DNA of 64,000 nucleotides from HNR sp040400085 (lineage in GTDB: Bacteria; Actinomycetota; Actinomycetes; Actinomycetales; Microbacteriaceae). Each line of letters opens with the position of its first letter. Position 1 is the stretch's first letter. The DNA lies in NCBI GenBank assembly GCA_040400085.1, contig JBBAQX010000011.1, forward strand, positions 25,981 through 89,980, read 5' to 3'. Positions 1 to 8,040 of this stretch are shown piece by piece. A program made the position numbers and the translations under genes. The notes beneath the pieces are model-generated. The model worked only from the letters and a program-made list of their open reading frames with translations. It had not been told where the DNA came from and searched no databases.

Positions 1-1
1 T

Positions 2-1453
2 ACTCGCACTAAAACGGGAAGCATCCAATCTCGATTGCAAAATGACGTTGGCGGGGTAGCGGGAGTGCTCACCAACGCCGTGTCAAACGTCCTGGGGAAC
101 ACCGTCACCGTTCTTGCCGCTGCCGCTGCGATGCTGCTGCTCAGTTGGCAGATGACCATCGTGGCGTTCATCCTGATGCCCATCCTCGTCATCGTTCAAC
201 GCCGAATCGGTCAGATTCGAGCTAAAATCGCATCTGCCACAGTTGAGTCGATGGCAGAGATGTCGGCGATCACTCAGGAAGCCCTGAGCATCTCGGGCAT
301 GCTTCTCTCCAAGAGCTACAATCGTCAATCGTTCGAAACTGACCGTTACCGGTCGGCTAATCGCGATCAGGTGCGCCTACAGGTACGGCAGGCGATGAGC
401 GGGCAGTGGTTTTTCGCGACGGTCAGCGTTATTTTATCCAGCATCCCCGCAATCGTTTATCTCGTAGCGGGGCTCATGATTAGCGGGGGAGTCGTAGGGG
501 TGACCGCGGGAACTGTCGTAGCCTTCACCGCAGCGCAGTCCAGACTAATGTTTCCGCTGCTTGGTCTCATGAGGGTGGCCCTTGACATGCAGACCTCCTC
601 AGCCCTTTTTGCCAGGATCTTCGAGTACCTCGACATGGTTCCTGCGATTGCGGATAAAGAGGATGCCCGTGAGCTGCCTGATGCGGTGGGAACGATTGAG
701 TTTAGCGACGTGGTATTTCGATATCCGGATGCTCGGGGCCCAGGTGATACGTCACCAACAGATACATCCGGGCCGACCCTCAAAGGCGTGAGCCTGCGCG
801 TTGAGGAAGGTCAATTCGTGGCCTTTGTCGGACCGTCCGGTTCGGGGAAGACCACCCTGAGCTATCTGATACCTCGTTTTTATGATGTTCTTTCAGGCTC
901 TGTGAGCATCGGTGGTTACGATGTGCGTGACCTTCAGCAGCAGTCACTTGTATCGCGAATCGGTATCGTGAGTCAGGAAACATATCTTTTTCATGACACC
1001 ATCGGGCAAAATCTTCGCTATGCGCGGCCGGACGCCACAGACGAAGACCTGGTTGCCGCTGCACGAGCTGCCAACATTCACGACACAATTATGTCTTTTT
1101 CCGACGGATATGACACCGTTGTGGGCGAACGTGGTTACCGCCTCTCAGGCGGTGAAAAACAGCGGGTGGCAATTGCGCGGGTGCTGCTGAAGGATCCTGA
1201 CATCCTGATTCTTGACGAAGCCACGAGCGCGCTTGACTCAACATCGGAGAGAATCGTGCAGAAAGCATTGGACGAGGCAGCACGGGGGAGGACAACATTC
1301 TCGATTGCCCATCGGCTTTCTACCGTGAGTTCCGCTGATTGCATCTTCGTGGTGAAGGATGGGCGCATTGTTGAGCGCGGAACTCACGAAGAATTGCTCG
1401 GCGTGGGAGGGCTGTATACGGAGCTCTATGAGGGGCAGCGGCTTGACAGCTAG
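2..1453 (+). CDS. ABC exporter, fused membrane and ATPase domains (5' end outside window)
   Basis: The reading frame is open from base 2, before the first internal TTG at 35, and reads TGSIQSRLQNDVGG, a conserved stretch inside the transmembrane domain of MsbA-like exporters. The gene therefore starts left of the window. Hydrophobic segments of the membrane domain come first. The ATPase domain follows, with Walker A GPSGSGKTT near nucleotide 830, signature LSGGEKQR near 1143, Walker B ILILDEATSALD near 1205 and the H-loop histidine in SIAHRLST. This is a type IV exporter half-transporter that would work as a homo- or heterodimer in the cell membrane. Lipid or drug export is possible; the substrate cannot be told from sequence. 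It is followed by a strong hairpin shared with the convergent tRNA-Lys. Confidence 0.9.
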   Translation, partial: TRTKTGSIQSRLQNDVGGVAGVLTNAVSNVLGNTVTVLAAAAAMLLLSWQMTIVAFILMPILVIVQRRIGQIRAKIASATVESMAEMSAITQEALSISGMLLSKSYNRQSFETDRYRSANRDQVRLQVRQAMSGQWFFATVSVILSSIPAIVYLVAGLMISGGVVGVTAGTVVAFTAAQSRLMFPLLGLMRVALDMQTSSALFARIFEYLDMVPAIADKEDARELPDAVGTIEFSDVVFRYPDARGPGDTSPTDTSGPTLKGVSLRVEEGQFVAFVGPSGSGKTTLSYLIPRFYDVLSGSVSIGGYDVRDLQQQSLVSRIGIVSQETYLFHDTIGQNLRYARPDATDEDLVAAARAANIHDTIMSFSDGYDTVVGERGYRLSGGEKQRVAIARVLLKDPDILILDEATSALDSTSERIVQKALDEAARGRTTFSIAHRLSTVSSADCIFVVKDGRIVERGTHEELLGVGGLYTELYEGQRLDS

Positions 1454-1490
1454 CGCGGCCCAGCTGAGGTTGTGGGGGAGTATAAGGAAA

Positions 1491-1523
1491 AAGCGCCTGA
1501 TCGCTGTGGGCGATCAGGCGCTT
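1491..1523. terminator. Bidirectional hairpin between ABC exporter and tRNA-Lys
   Basis: A perfect 13-bp inverted repeat (1491-1503 with 1511-1523, 7-nt loop). On the minus strand it is followed by TTTTTCC, so it is a good intrinsic terminator for tRNA-Lys. The plus-strand side lacks a clear T tract. Confidence 0.75.
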
Positions 1524-1529
1524 CGTGTG

Positions 1530-1602
1530 TGGGCCCGGCGGGGCTCGAACCCGCGACCCGCGGATTAAAAGTCCGATGCTCTACCAACTGAGCTACAGGC
1601 CC
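1530..1602 (-). tRNA. tRNA-Lys (anticodon UUU)
   Basis: Read on the minus strand this is a 73-nt cloverleaf. The acceptor stem pairs GGGCCTG with CGGGCCC (one G-U), the D arm is GCTC..GAGC, the anticodon loop is CTTTTAA (anticodon TTT), and the T arm is GCGGG-TTCGAGC-CCCGC with discriminator A. The CCA end is not encoded. The first anticodon-stem pair is mismatched (T-C), the other four pair. Confidence 0.95.
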
Positions 1603-1803
1603 GACTCATCTAACTTACCCTGTTCAGCGGCTTCTCGTTAAATCGAGGCGCAGCGTTGCGCAAATTTTTTTGATCCTTCGCATGATCTTCGTGTTACCAG
1701 CTTTGTTCCAGGCTTATCTGGTCTAATCTAGCGTTGTTGCACAACGAGAGGCTCGGCATCCCGAATCGATCTCACAAGCAACTGTGCGAGAGAGGCGACC
1801 GAT

Positions 1804-2448
1804 ATGGCCGAAGAGTTTACGAGACCAGTGTTGAGGCCTACCTACGAGTTTGATGCCCATTGGGGGGCGGAAGATCCTGCCGTTCATTACAGCCTTGCAC
1901 GAGATACCGCATGGGCGCTCCTGGACCGGATTAGGACCAGCCCTGACAGGGAATCGGCAGCCCAAGATATTGTCGAGCGGATGATTCACGCGGATACCCG
2001 CGGAGGTCTTGACGATATTGCTCAGCTTTGGTCACAGGCGAGCGCTCGCTCTCTCCCGGGAGCGTTGTGGCGCCTCTACCTCATTCGTGCCGTTGTGCGG
2101 AACGACCCTGAAAGCACCAGCTATACCTATCAGCGAGGTGCTGAGACCCTCGCGACTATCGACCCTGTTGTCGCCGGAGCAGTGGCTCCCACCGGTCCTG
2201 ACGAAATTTCGGCCCTGTGCGACCAGATTCTCAGGGGCGTTTTTGACGGGGACCTTGCGGTTGCTTTTGATCGGGCAAGCGCTTTTGCTCGGGTCATGCG
2301 CACGGGTTACGTTGTTCTAGCCGAAGGCACCGAACGCAGTGACGCAGACCACGCGCGGATCCTTACGACGCGGGCTGCACACTATGCTCAATTTGCGGAT
2401 GATTTTCGTTCGGTCGCTGCATTATGGCGCAGTAATTCCCTGGATTAG
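1804..2448 (+). CDS. Conserved actinobacterial protein of unknown function
   Basis: A 214-residue soluble, mostly helical protein with no signal peptide or membrane segment. A GAGAGAGG purine stretch precedes the ATG. Features that look conserved to me are ARSLPGALWRLYLIR near residue 80 and the TIDPVVAGAVAPTGPDEI stretch near residue 118. From memory, relatives in Microbacteriaceae sometimes carry the label 'RNA polymerase subunit beta', but nothing here resembles RpoB and I would not use that name. It stands alone between tRNA-Lys and the pst operon, and a large structured terminator-like element follows it. Function unknown. Confidence 0.75.
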   Translation: MAEEFTRPVLRPTYEFDAHWGAEDPAVHYSLARDTAWALLDRIRTSPDRESAAQDIVERMIHADTRGGLDDIAQLWSQASARSLPGALWRLYLIRAVVRNDPESTSYTYQRGAETLATIDPVVAGAVAPTGPDEISALCDQILRGVFDGDLAVAFDRASAFARVMRTGYVVLAEGTERSDADHARILTTRAAHYAQFADDFRSVAALWRSNSLD

Positions 2449-2561
2449 GCAAAGCCTTCGGGAATCTCTGAGTTGTGCTCTCTCGCTCGTGACTCTAAGC
2501 ACGTGTCTCCGAGGGCCGCGGGGGAATTTGTTCTCTTCCGCCGGTGCGATAGACTATTTAG

Positions 2562-2645
2562 GCCGAATCACAGTAACCCCGGGCTCCAAAATTCGCCGCT
2601 TCGAGCGGCCTTCCGCCGAGAGGCGTTTCTGTGGTTCGGCTTTTT
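2562..2645 (+). terminator. Multi-branched structured terminator-like element
   Basis: An outer 12-bp stem (2562-2573 with 2629-2640, one U-G pair) is followed directly by TTTTT at 2641-2645. Inside sit two further hairpins, GCCGC-TTCGA-GCGGC (2595-2609) and CGCC-GAGA-GGCG (2614-2625). It lies about 110 nt after the stop of the upstream gene and can act as its terminator. The branched interior is more elaborate than usual. Confidence 0.55.
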
Positions 2646-2670
2646 CGTACCCCTTTAGGGGGTTATGAGT

Positions 2671-2732
2671 TGGGCCCGGCCTGCTCCGTATGATTCGGCA
2701 TACGATCTGCCGAACGGAACAAGTCGGGCCCA
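2671..2732. repeat. Nested inverted repeat with TGGGCCCG arms
   Basis: Outer arms TGGGCCCG (2671-2678) and CGGGCCCA (2725-2732) enclose CTCCGT/ACGGAA-type and TTCGGCA/TGCCGAA pairings. It lies between the convergent gene at 1804 and pstB, and may terminate the pst operon. Similar TGGGCCCA-cored structures occur at 21651-21729 and 37032-37094. Confidence 0.6.
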
Positions 2733-2755
2733 CATAGCATCGGCTGGAGCCGGCC

Positions 2756-3535
2756 TTAACCGAATCGACCCGAAACGTAGTCCTCGGTTGCCTGCACGGA
2801 GGGCGACGAAAAGATTGTCGTCGTATCGTCGTACTCGATGAGTTTTCCCGGCTTTCCGGTTCCTGCGATGTTGAAGAATGCTGTTTTGTCAGACACGCGT
2901 GACGCTTGCTGCATATTGTGGGTCACGATTACGATTGTGAAGTCTTGTTTGAGTTCTTCGATGAGATCCTCAATCGCGAGCGTCGAGATGGGGTCGAGGG
3001 CCGAACACGGCTCATCCATCAACAGGACGTCAGGGGAGACAGCGATCGCGCGGGCGATGCAGAGACGCTGTTGCTGACCGCCGGAGAGTCCCGATCCTGG
3101 TTTGTCCAGCCGATCCTTCACCTCGTTCCAGAGGTTAGCCCCGCTGAGGGACTTCTCAACCAGATCATCCGCATCGCTTTTTGAAATCTTGCGGTTGTTG
3201 AGCCGAACCCCTGCAAGCACGTTCTCTCGAATCGACATGGTCGGGAAAGGATTCGGGCGCTGGAACACCATACCTACCTGGCGGCGGACGAGGACGGGGT
3301 CAACTCCATCCGCATACAGGTTATTCCCATCGACAAGTACCTCTCCGTCCACACGGGCGCCGGGGATGACCTCGTGCATACGGTTAATTGTTCGCAGCAG
3401 CGTTGACTTTCCACATCCGCTCGGCCCGATGAAAGCTGTAACACTTCGAGGGTTTATGGTGAGGGAGACGTCCTCAACGGCCAAGAAGGACGAGTAGAAC
3501 ACGTTGAGGCTGTTGATTTCGATTCGTTTTGACAC
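2756..3535 (-). CDS. pstB: Phosphate ABC transporter ATPase PstB
   Basis: A 259-residue ATPase that energises high-affinity phosphate import at the inner face of the membrane. Walker A is GPSGCGKST (37-45), the signature LSGGQQQRLCIARA lies near residue 150, Walker B is VLLMDEPCSALDP, and the switch histidine is in VTHNMQQA. The stretch QRPNPFPTMSI is typical of PstB. Length is normal for the family. It is the last gene of pstSCAB, 63 bp after pstA, and ends just before a nested inverted repeat. Confidence 0.97.
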   Translation of the reverse strand: MSKRIEINSLNVFYSSFLAVEDVSLTINPRSVTAFIGPSGCGKSTLLRTINRMHEVIPGARVDGEVLVDGNNLYADGVDPVLVRRQVGMVFQRPNPFPTMSIRENVLAGVRLNNRKISKSDADDLVEKSLSGANLWNEVKDRLDKPGSGLSGGQQQRLCIARAIAVSPDVLLMDEPCSALDPISTLAIEDLIEELKQDFTIVIVTHNMQQASRVSDKTAFFNIAGTGKPGKLIEYDDTTTIFSSPSVQATEDYVSGRFG

Positions 3536-3598
3536 TTTGTTCCTTAGGAGCTTTTCTGCAAGTTGCTATTGCGTGGGAGGTGCTGGGAGTGGAGGCGG

Positions 3599-4735
3599 CT
3601 AGCGGGCGAGCTTAGGAGAGAAGATCTTAGCTATTATTCGCGCGCCCAAATTCAGCAGCATCACGATGACGATCAGCGTAAGCGCTCCTGCCCACGCCCG
3701 ATCAAGGTAAGCATTTACGTCCGTGCCAGGGTTCGCATACGAATTGTAAACAAATACCGGGAGGGTCATGACAGGCCCGTTGAGCATGTTGTAGTTCATG
3801 CTGGTCGTGAAACCGGCGATGATGAGCAGCGGAGCGGTCTCGCCAATAACGCGTGAGATCGAGATCATCACACCGGTCGTAATACCGGCAATGGCCGTAG
3901 GAATGACGACCTTAGAGATCGTGAGCCACTTGGGAACCCCGAGCGCGTAGCTTGCCTCGCGTAGCTCGTTCGGCACCAGCTTGAGCATCTCTTCGGAGGA
4001 GCGTACAACAACCGGAATCATCAATACAGAGAGTGCAACCGCACCACCGAGACCCATCCTGACGCCGGGACCAAAGAAGATCGCAAACAACGCGAAGGCG
4101 AAGAGGCCAGCAACAATTGAGGGGATGCCCGTCATAACGTCGATGAAAAAAGTAATCGACTTTGCGAGCCAGCCCCGGCCATACTCGACCAGGTAGATAG
4201 CGGTGAAAAGACCTACGGGAACAGAAATCAGCGTAGCGAGGCCGGTAATCTGCAGCGTTCCCATGATGGCATGAAGCGCGCCACCGCCCTCACCCGTTAC
4301 GTTACGCATAGATGTGGTGAAAAAGTCCGCGTCGAACCGCGCGAGCCCACCCGCGATCACCGTGATGAGGAGCGAGATAAGCGGCACGAGTGCCAGTACG
4401 AAGGCTCCGACGATTAACGTTGTCATCAGTCGATCGATTGCGCGTCGGCGTCCTTCTGCAAGCCACGCAAACGTCGTGATGAGGACCGCGTAAAGCACCG
4501 CACCGACAAAGGCGATGCCGAAGAAATTGATGCCGCCTGCATCCGTACTCGAGGAATCAGCTCCCGAGGAGGCTGCGCTATCTGTCGTCGAGGCTAACTG
4601 GATTAGCAGGAACATGATAGTCGAAACAACAAGGCTTCCGGCGAGAAGTGTCAGCGGAGCCCAGCGGGGAAGCTTGCCCGCCGTGAGCGGATTTGAAGCC
4701 GCACGAGTGAGGTTCAGTGTCGCGGTTGAGGACAT
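3599..4735 (-). CDS. pstA: Phosphate ABC transporter permease PstA
   Basis: A 378-residue integral membrane protein. An N-terminal extension carries two hydrophobic segments separated by a polar Ser/Asp-rich stretch (SSGADSSSTDAGG). The core permease has the conserved loop ELREASYALGVPKW that docks on PstB. It pairs with PstC to form the phosphate channel. The start overlaps the pstC stop by one base, which indicates translational coupling. It is somewhat longer than E. coli PstA because of the N-terminal hydrophobic extension common in actinobacteria. Confidence 0.96.
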   Translation of the reverse strand: MSSTATLNLTRAASNPLTAGKLPRWAPLTLLAGSLVVSTIMFLLIQLASTTDSAASSGADSSSTDAGGINFFGIAFVGAVLYAVLITTFAWLAEGRRRAIDRLMTTLIVGAFVLALVPLISLLITVIAGGLARFDADFFTTSMRNVTGEGGGALHAIMGTLQITGLATLISVPVGLFTAIYLVEYGRGWLAKSITFFIDVMTGIPSIVAGLFAFALFAIFFGPGVRMGLGGAVALSVLMIPVVVRSSEEMLKLVPNELREASYALGVPKWLTISKVVIPTAIAGITTGVMISISRVIGETAPLLIIAGFTTSMNYNMLNGPVMTLPVFVYNSYANPGTDVNAYLDRAWAGALTLIVIVMLLNLGARIIAKIFSPKLAR

Positions 4736-5841
4736 TAGTTGGCTCCCGAGAAAGCCTTGCGGCGGTTGACGATGATGCGGGCAATCGAGTTGACCAGCAG
4801 CGTGATCACGAAGAGCACGAGCCCAGTCGCGATGAGAGCGTTGACGTTGATGCCAAATGCCTCAGGAAAGTTGAGGGCAATATTTGCAGCAATCGTTGTG
4901 GGGTTTGTCGAGGTGAGCAAAGCAAAATTTATGACGACCGCTGGTGAAAGAACCATTGCGACGGCCATCGTTTCACCGAGCGCGCGTCCCAGCCCGAGCA
5001 TCGAGGCAGATACTATTCCGGCGCGGCCGAAGGGAAGAACCGCGATCCTCACCATCTCCCAGCGGGTTGCGCCTAGGGCGAGTGCTGCCTCCTGGTGAAG
5101 AACGGGAGTCTGCAGGAACACCTCCCGGCAGAGGGCGGTGATGATCGGAAGGATCATGACGGCGAGTACGATCGCAACGGTGAGGATTGTGCGTCCAGTT
5201 CCGGAAGCGGGTCCTGCGAACAGAGGAAACCAGCCCATGTTGATGGTAAGCCATTCATACAGTGGTTGGACGGCAGGAGCCAAAACTTTGATTCCCCACA
5301 GGCCAAAGACGACAGAAGGAACTGCGGCCAAGAGGTCGATCAGGTAGCCGAGGCCAGCAGCGAGCCTCCTGGGTGCGTAATGGGAGATGAAGAGCGCGAT
5401 TCCAATAGCCACGGGTAGCGCGAAAAGAAGGGCAAGCGCCGCCGCCCAGACAGTACCGAATGCCAGCGGGGCAACATATTCCCAGAAGCTGTTAGGGGTG
5501 CCGCGAAGCTGTGTGGGGTCTCCGACGAGAGCGGGGATGCTCTGGGCGATGAGGAAGATTGCCACGGCTGCCAGCACCACAAGGATGAGGATTCCTGCAG
5601 TGCGTGATGTTCCCGAGTACAACAGATCGCCCAAACGCTTAGGCGTTTTAGGGTTCTTTGTCGGTGAAAGCGACTCGGACGTCGGTGATGGCGTCGAAGC
5701 TTGCTGCGACGGTGTCGCTGAGGACGACTCAGCTGTCTCGTGGACCGAGGACGGCGCCTCAGCCAGTGAATCTGGCTGAGGCGCCGTAGCGCTGTCAGTC
5801 GGCGGAACCCGCAGTGGGTCTTGAATGCCGGTTTCGCTCAT
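4735..5841 (-). CDS. pstC: Phosphate ABC transporter permease PstC
   Basis: A 368-residue permease. The first 70 or so residues are disordered and rich in Ser, Pro, Thr and Ala (for example SPTSESLSPTKNPKTPK) and probably face the cytoplasm. Six or so membrane segments follow, with the ATPase-contacting loop EAALALGATRWEMV and the PstC-type ending. The hydrophilic tail is longer than in enterobacterial PstC. It lies 48 bp after pstS and overlaps pstA by one base. Confidence 0.96.
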   Translation of the reverse strand: MSETGIQDPLRVPPTDSATAPQPDSLAEAPSSVHETAESSSATPSQQASTPSPTSESLSPTKNPKTPKRLGDLLYSGTSRTAGILILVVLAAVAIFLIAQSIPALVGDPTQLRGTPNSFWEYVAPLAFGTVWAAALALLFALPVAIGIALFISHYAPRRLAAGLGYLIDLLAAVPSVVFGLWGIKVLAPAVQPLYEWLTINMGWFPLFAGPASGTGRTILTVAIVLAVMILPIITALCREVFLQTPVLHQEAALALGATRWEMVRIAVLPFGRAGIVSASMLGLGRALGETMAVAMVLSPAVVINFALLTSTNPTTIAANIALNFPEAFGINVNALIATGLVLFVITLLVNSIARIIVNRRKAFSGAN

Positions 5842-5889
5842 TGAGGACTAGCGCCTTTCCATTTTGTGTTTGTGTGAATCAGAGAGAAG

Positions 5890-6993
5890 TTACTTGATGG
5901 TCGCGATTGCGGCCTTGACCTTCTCGGTCAGCGACGCGGAGATAGGAGCTGAGCCTGCCTTGTCGGCAGCTTCCTTCTGACCCTCTTCGCTGGCAACGTA
6001 TCCGAGGTATTCCTTTACGATGCTGCCCTGATCCTTGTCCTTGTACTCCTGGCACGCGATCAGGTAGCTGACCAGAACGAGCGGGTAGGTACCTGCTTCT
6101 GTTGTGGTGCGGTCGAGCTTGATCGAAATGTCATTGTCGCCACGGCCTTCAACGAGGGGCGAAGCGTCGACAACAGCCGCAGCTGCCTCAGCCGAGTAAG
6201 CGACAAACTCATCGCCGACCTTCAGCTGAGCAACGCCCAGCTTGCGGGATGCGGCGGCGGAAGCATCCGCGTACCCGATGGCGTTGGTTCCGTTTGCAAC
6301 AGCATCAGCTACACCCGAGGTGCCCTTAGCGGCTTCTCCACCGGGGAAGGGGAAAACATCGGTGGGCTCGGCGTTCCAGATCTCAGGAACATTCTTGTAG
6401 AGGTAGTCACTGAAGTTCTTTGTGGTTCCCGAGTCATCCGAGCGGTTTACGCGCGTGATGTTCGAGCTAGGCAGCTTTGCGTCTGGGTTCATTGCAGCGA
6501 TAGCTGGGTCGTTCCAGGTGGTGATATCGCCCTTGAAGATCTTGGCGATGGTCTCAGCATCGAGCTTGAGATCCTTGACACCCTCTACGTTGTAGATGAC
6601 CGCGATCGGGGAGATGTAAACGGGAAGGTTCACGGGATCCGTGTCTGCCACACAGGAGCCGAAGGTGCCCTTGAGCTCGTCGTCGCTCAAGGCTGAGTCT
6701 GAACCTGCGTATGCTGAACCACCCGCGGCGAATGCCTTACGTCCCGCGCCGGAACCGTCGGGGGAGTAGTTGATGGTGACGTCGGGGTTGGCCGTCTGGA
6801 ACGATGCGATCCAGGCTTCCTGGGCGCTGCCCTGCGAGGACGCGCCTACTCCGCTGATGGTTCCACTCAGTGATGATGTGGAACCAGACGAATCGGTCGA
6901 CGAGTCGCCGCCTTCGTTCGTAGCGCAGGAGCTGAGCGAGAGTGCGGCGACGGCAGCGAGTGCGATTACCGCACTCTTTGTGGAGAAACTCAC
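5890..6993 (-). CDS. pstS: Phosphate-binding lipoprotein PstS
   Basis: A 367-residue periplasmic-type binding protein tethered to the membrane. The signal peptide ends in the lipobox LSSC with Cys23, followed by a Ser/Gly/Asp-rich linker. The mature part shows PstS features GAGRKAFAAGGSAYAGSD, NRSDDSGTTKNF and GTSGVADAV, all part of the phosphate-binding fold. Translation begins at GTG; no strong ribosome site is visible. First gene of pstSCAB. Upstream PHO-box-like repeats (7097-7114 and 7036-7042) suggest induction under phosphate starvation, probably by the RegX3 encoded at 23957. Confidence 0.97.
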   Translation of the reverse strand: MSFSTKSAVIALAAVAALSLSSCATNEGGDSSTDSSGSTSSLSGTISGVGASSQGSAQEAWIASFQTANPDVTINYSPDGSGAGRKAFAAGGSAYAGSDSALSDDELKGTFGSCVADTDPVNLPVYISPIAVIYNVEGVKDLKLDAETIAKIFKGDITTWNDPAIAAMNPDAKLPSSNITRVNRSDDSGTTKNFSDYLYKNVPEIWNAEPTDVFPFPGGEAAKGTSGVADAVANGTNAIGYADASAAASRKLGVAQLKVGDEFVAYSAEAAAAVVDASPLVEGRGDNDISIKLDRTTTEAGTYPLVLVSYLIACQEYKDKDQGSIVKEYLGYVASEEGQKEAADKAGSAPISASLTEKVKAAIATIK

Positions 6994-7035
6994 GTAAGGT
7001 GTCCGTTCTTTGTGCTGACTTATGTATTGTGCTGT

Positions 7036-7042
7036 GGTGAAC
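7036..7042 (-). promoter_or_regulatory. PHO-box half-site GTTCACC near pstS promoter
   Basis: The minus strand reads GTTCACC, identical to the heptamer bound by PhoP/RegX3-type regulators in actinobacteria, about 45 nt before the pstS start. A weaker GTTCAGA lies at 7055-7061. There is no second unit at 11-bp spacing here, so this alone is weak. Confidence 0.4.
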
Positions 7043-7096
7043 CCATCGGGCTCATCTGAACAATAAGCGGCGTTAGTGACTATTTTTCACCCTGCA

Positions 7097-7114
7097 GGTA
7101 AACGGAAGGTTAAC
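7097..7114 (-). promoter_or_regulatory. PHO-box-like direct repeat upstream of pstS
   Basis: The minus strand carries GTTAACC (7108-7114) and GTTTACC (7097-7103), two heptamers repeated with an 11-bp period. That is the arrangement of PHO boxes in actinobacteria. The site overlaps the last codons of the upstream GntR gene and lies about 105 nt before the pstS start. Confidence 0.6.
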
Positions 7115-7835
7115 GAGAAGAAGACTCTTGGTAACGCGAGTGCCCGTCGAGCAGTTCGAGCAGGTGCGCTCGACTGAGATTGTAAGCCGTTGTGGGCTCT
7201 CGGTCGGCGATTGCGTTCGCGATATCGTTGTGTGCGTCGTGATCTGTCGGTGAAGACGGTTCTGTTACTCCTGACGGTCTCTGTGTGGATAGCATCCCGG
7301 TCATTGATTCGCGGATGCGAGGGGTGAGTGCACTAAAAAGGTCGATCATGACGAGATTGTGCGACGCTCCGACGACCTCGCGGTGGAAGGCAATGTCGAC
7401 GTCGACCAAGCGCGTTATTTCGGCTGGGGTAATCGATTGAGTGGTCGCCTGCTTTCGTTCTTCGAGTCGCTTGTTGATGAGGGTGAGATCATCCTCCGTG
7501 CGTCTGAGCGCTGCGAATCTGGTGGCTTCTGGCTCTATCGCGAGACGTGTCTCAATGACGTCTCGAATGGATGTGTGAAGAAGTACTCCGTCCCAGCCGG
7601 CGTTGGGTTCTGTCGCGATAACGTACACGCCGGATCCTTGTCGAGGTTCGAGAATGCCGGACCCGGAGAGTTCGCGGATCGCCTCGCGTACGGTGGAACG
7701 CCCTACTCCTAGTGTTGACGCAAGTGTTGTTTCGCCGGGTATTTTTTGCCCGACTGTCCATTCACCTGCAGAAATTTTTGCCAGCAGGTGCTCCGCTGCC
7801 TGCTGTACAAGGGGGTATCGCTTCAAGGTCGTCAT
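7110..7835 (-). CDS. GntR-family (FadR subfamily) transcription regulator
   Basis: A 241-residue regulator. The N-terminal winged helix (residues 10-75) contains GETTLASTLGVGRSTVREAIREL and ends with the typical LEPRQGSGVYV. The C-terminal FCD ligand domain follows, with metal-site-type histidines in VDIAFHREVV and HDAHNDIANAI. It is divergent from the LeuA-like gene at 8041, which is the likely target. A CTCAG-N5-CTGAG palindrome sits right before its start. The effector is probably a small carboxylate, which is normal for FCD proteins; its identity is not shown. Confidence 0.9.
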   Translation of the reverse strand: MTTLKRYPLVQQAAEHLLAKISAGEWTVGQKIPGETTLASTLGVGRSTVREAIRELSGSGILEPRQGSGVYVIATEPNAGWDGVLLHTSIRDVIETRLAIEPEATRFAALRRTEDDLTLINKRLEERKQATTQSITPAEITRLVDVDIAFHREVVGASHNLVMIDLFSALTPRIRESMTGMLSTQRPSGVTEPSSPTDHDAHNDIANAIADREPTTAYNLSRAHLLELLDGHSRYQESSSR

Positions 7836-7850
7836 CTTTATATCTTATAG

Positions 7851-7865
7851 CTCAGGTTGTCTGAG
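7851..7865. promoter_or_regulatory. Palindrome CTCAG-N5-CTGAG, candidate GntR operator
   Basis: A perfect 5-bp inverted repeat with a 5-bp spacer, 16 bp before the gntR start in the divergent gntR/leuA-like intergenic region. Position suits autoregulation; the short arms make it only a candidate. Confidence 0.35.
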
Positions 7866-7892
7866 GACTTTAAAATGAGTAAGGTATGTCTC

Positions 7893-7967
7893 ATGTCTTA
7901 TCGAGCCCGGCTCCTTATCTGCCGCGACGGGTGCAGCCAGACCGGCTACCCGTCGCGGCAGAGCTGA
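7893..7967 (+). CDS. Possible leader peptide before the LeuA-like gene
   Basis: A 24-codon frame starting at ATG 7893, nine bases after a TAAGG ribosome-site-like sequence, and ending at TGA 7965-7967. An in-frame ATG at 7875 would add six codons. The product begins MSYRARLLICRDGC, with Leu-Leu-Ile and two Cys residues. Its last codons form one arm and the loop of the 14-bp hairpin at 7919-7961. That layout resembles attenuation leaders, but there is no clear T tract after the hairpin. It may simply be untranslated. Confidence 0.35.
   Translation: MSYRARLLICRDGCSQTGYPSRQS
7919..7961 (+). promoter_or_regulatory. Long leader hairpin upstream of the LeuA-like gene
   Basis: A perfect 14-bp inverted repeat (7919-7932 with 7948-7961, 15-nt loop) lies 79 nt before the start at 8041. 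No run of T follows, so it may act on translation or RNA stability, or be part of an attenuator with an alternative pairing. Confidence 0.5.
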
Positions 7968-8040
7968 GCCGTGCGCACCTATCTGTGGATCCGGCAGGCA
8001 ACGGGCCGGTCGCCAATTATGCGATAGAAAGATACGAATT

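Noticed and set aside
1804..2448. Label 'RNA polymerase subunit beta'
   Set aside because: At 214 residues with no RpoB motif the label does not fit; kept as unknown.
7836..8040. T-box riboswitch before the LeuA-like gene
   Set aside because: No conserved T-box sequence or specifier loop; only a hairpin and a short frame are visible.
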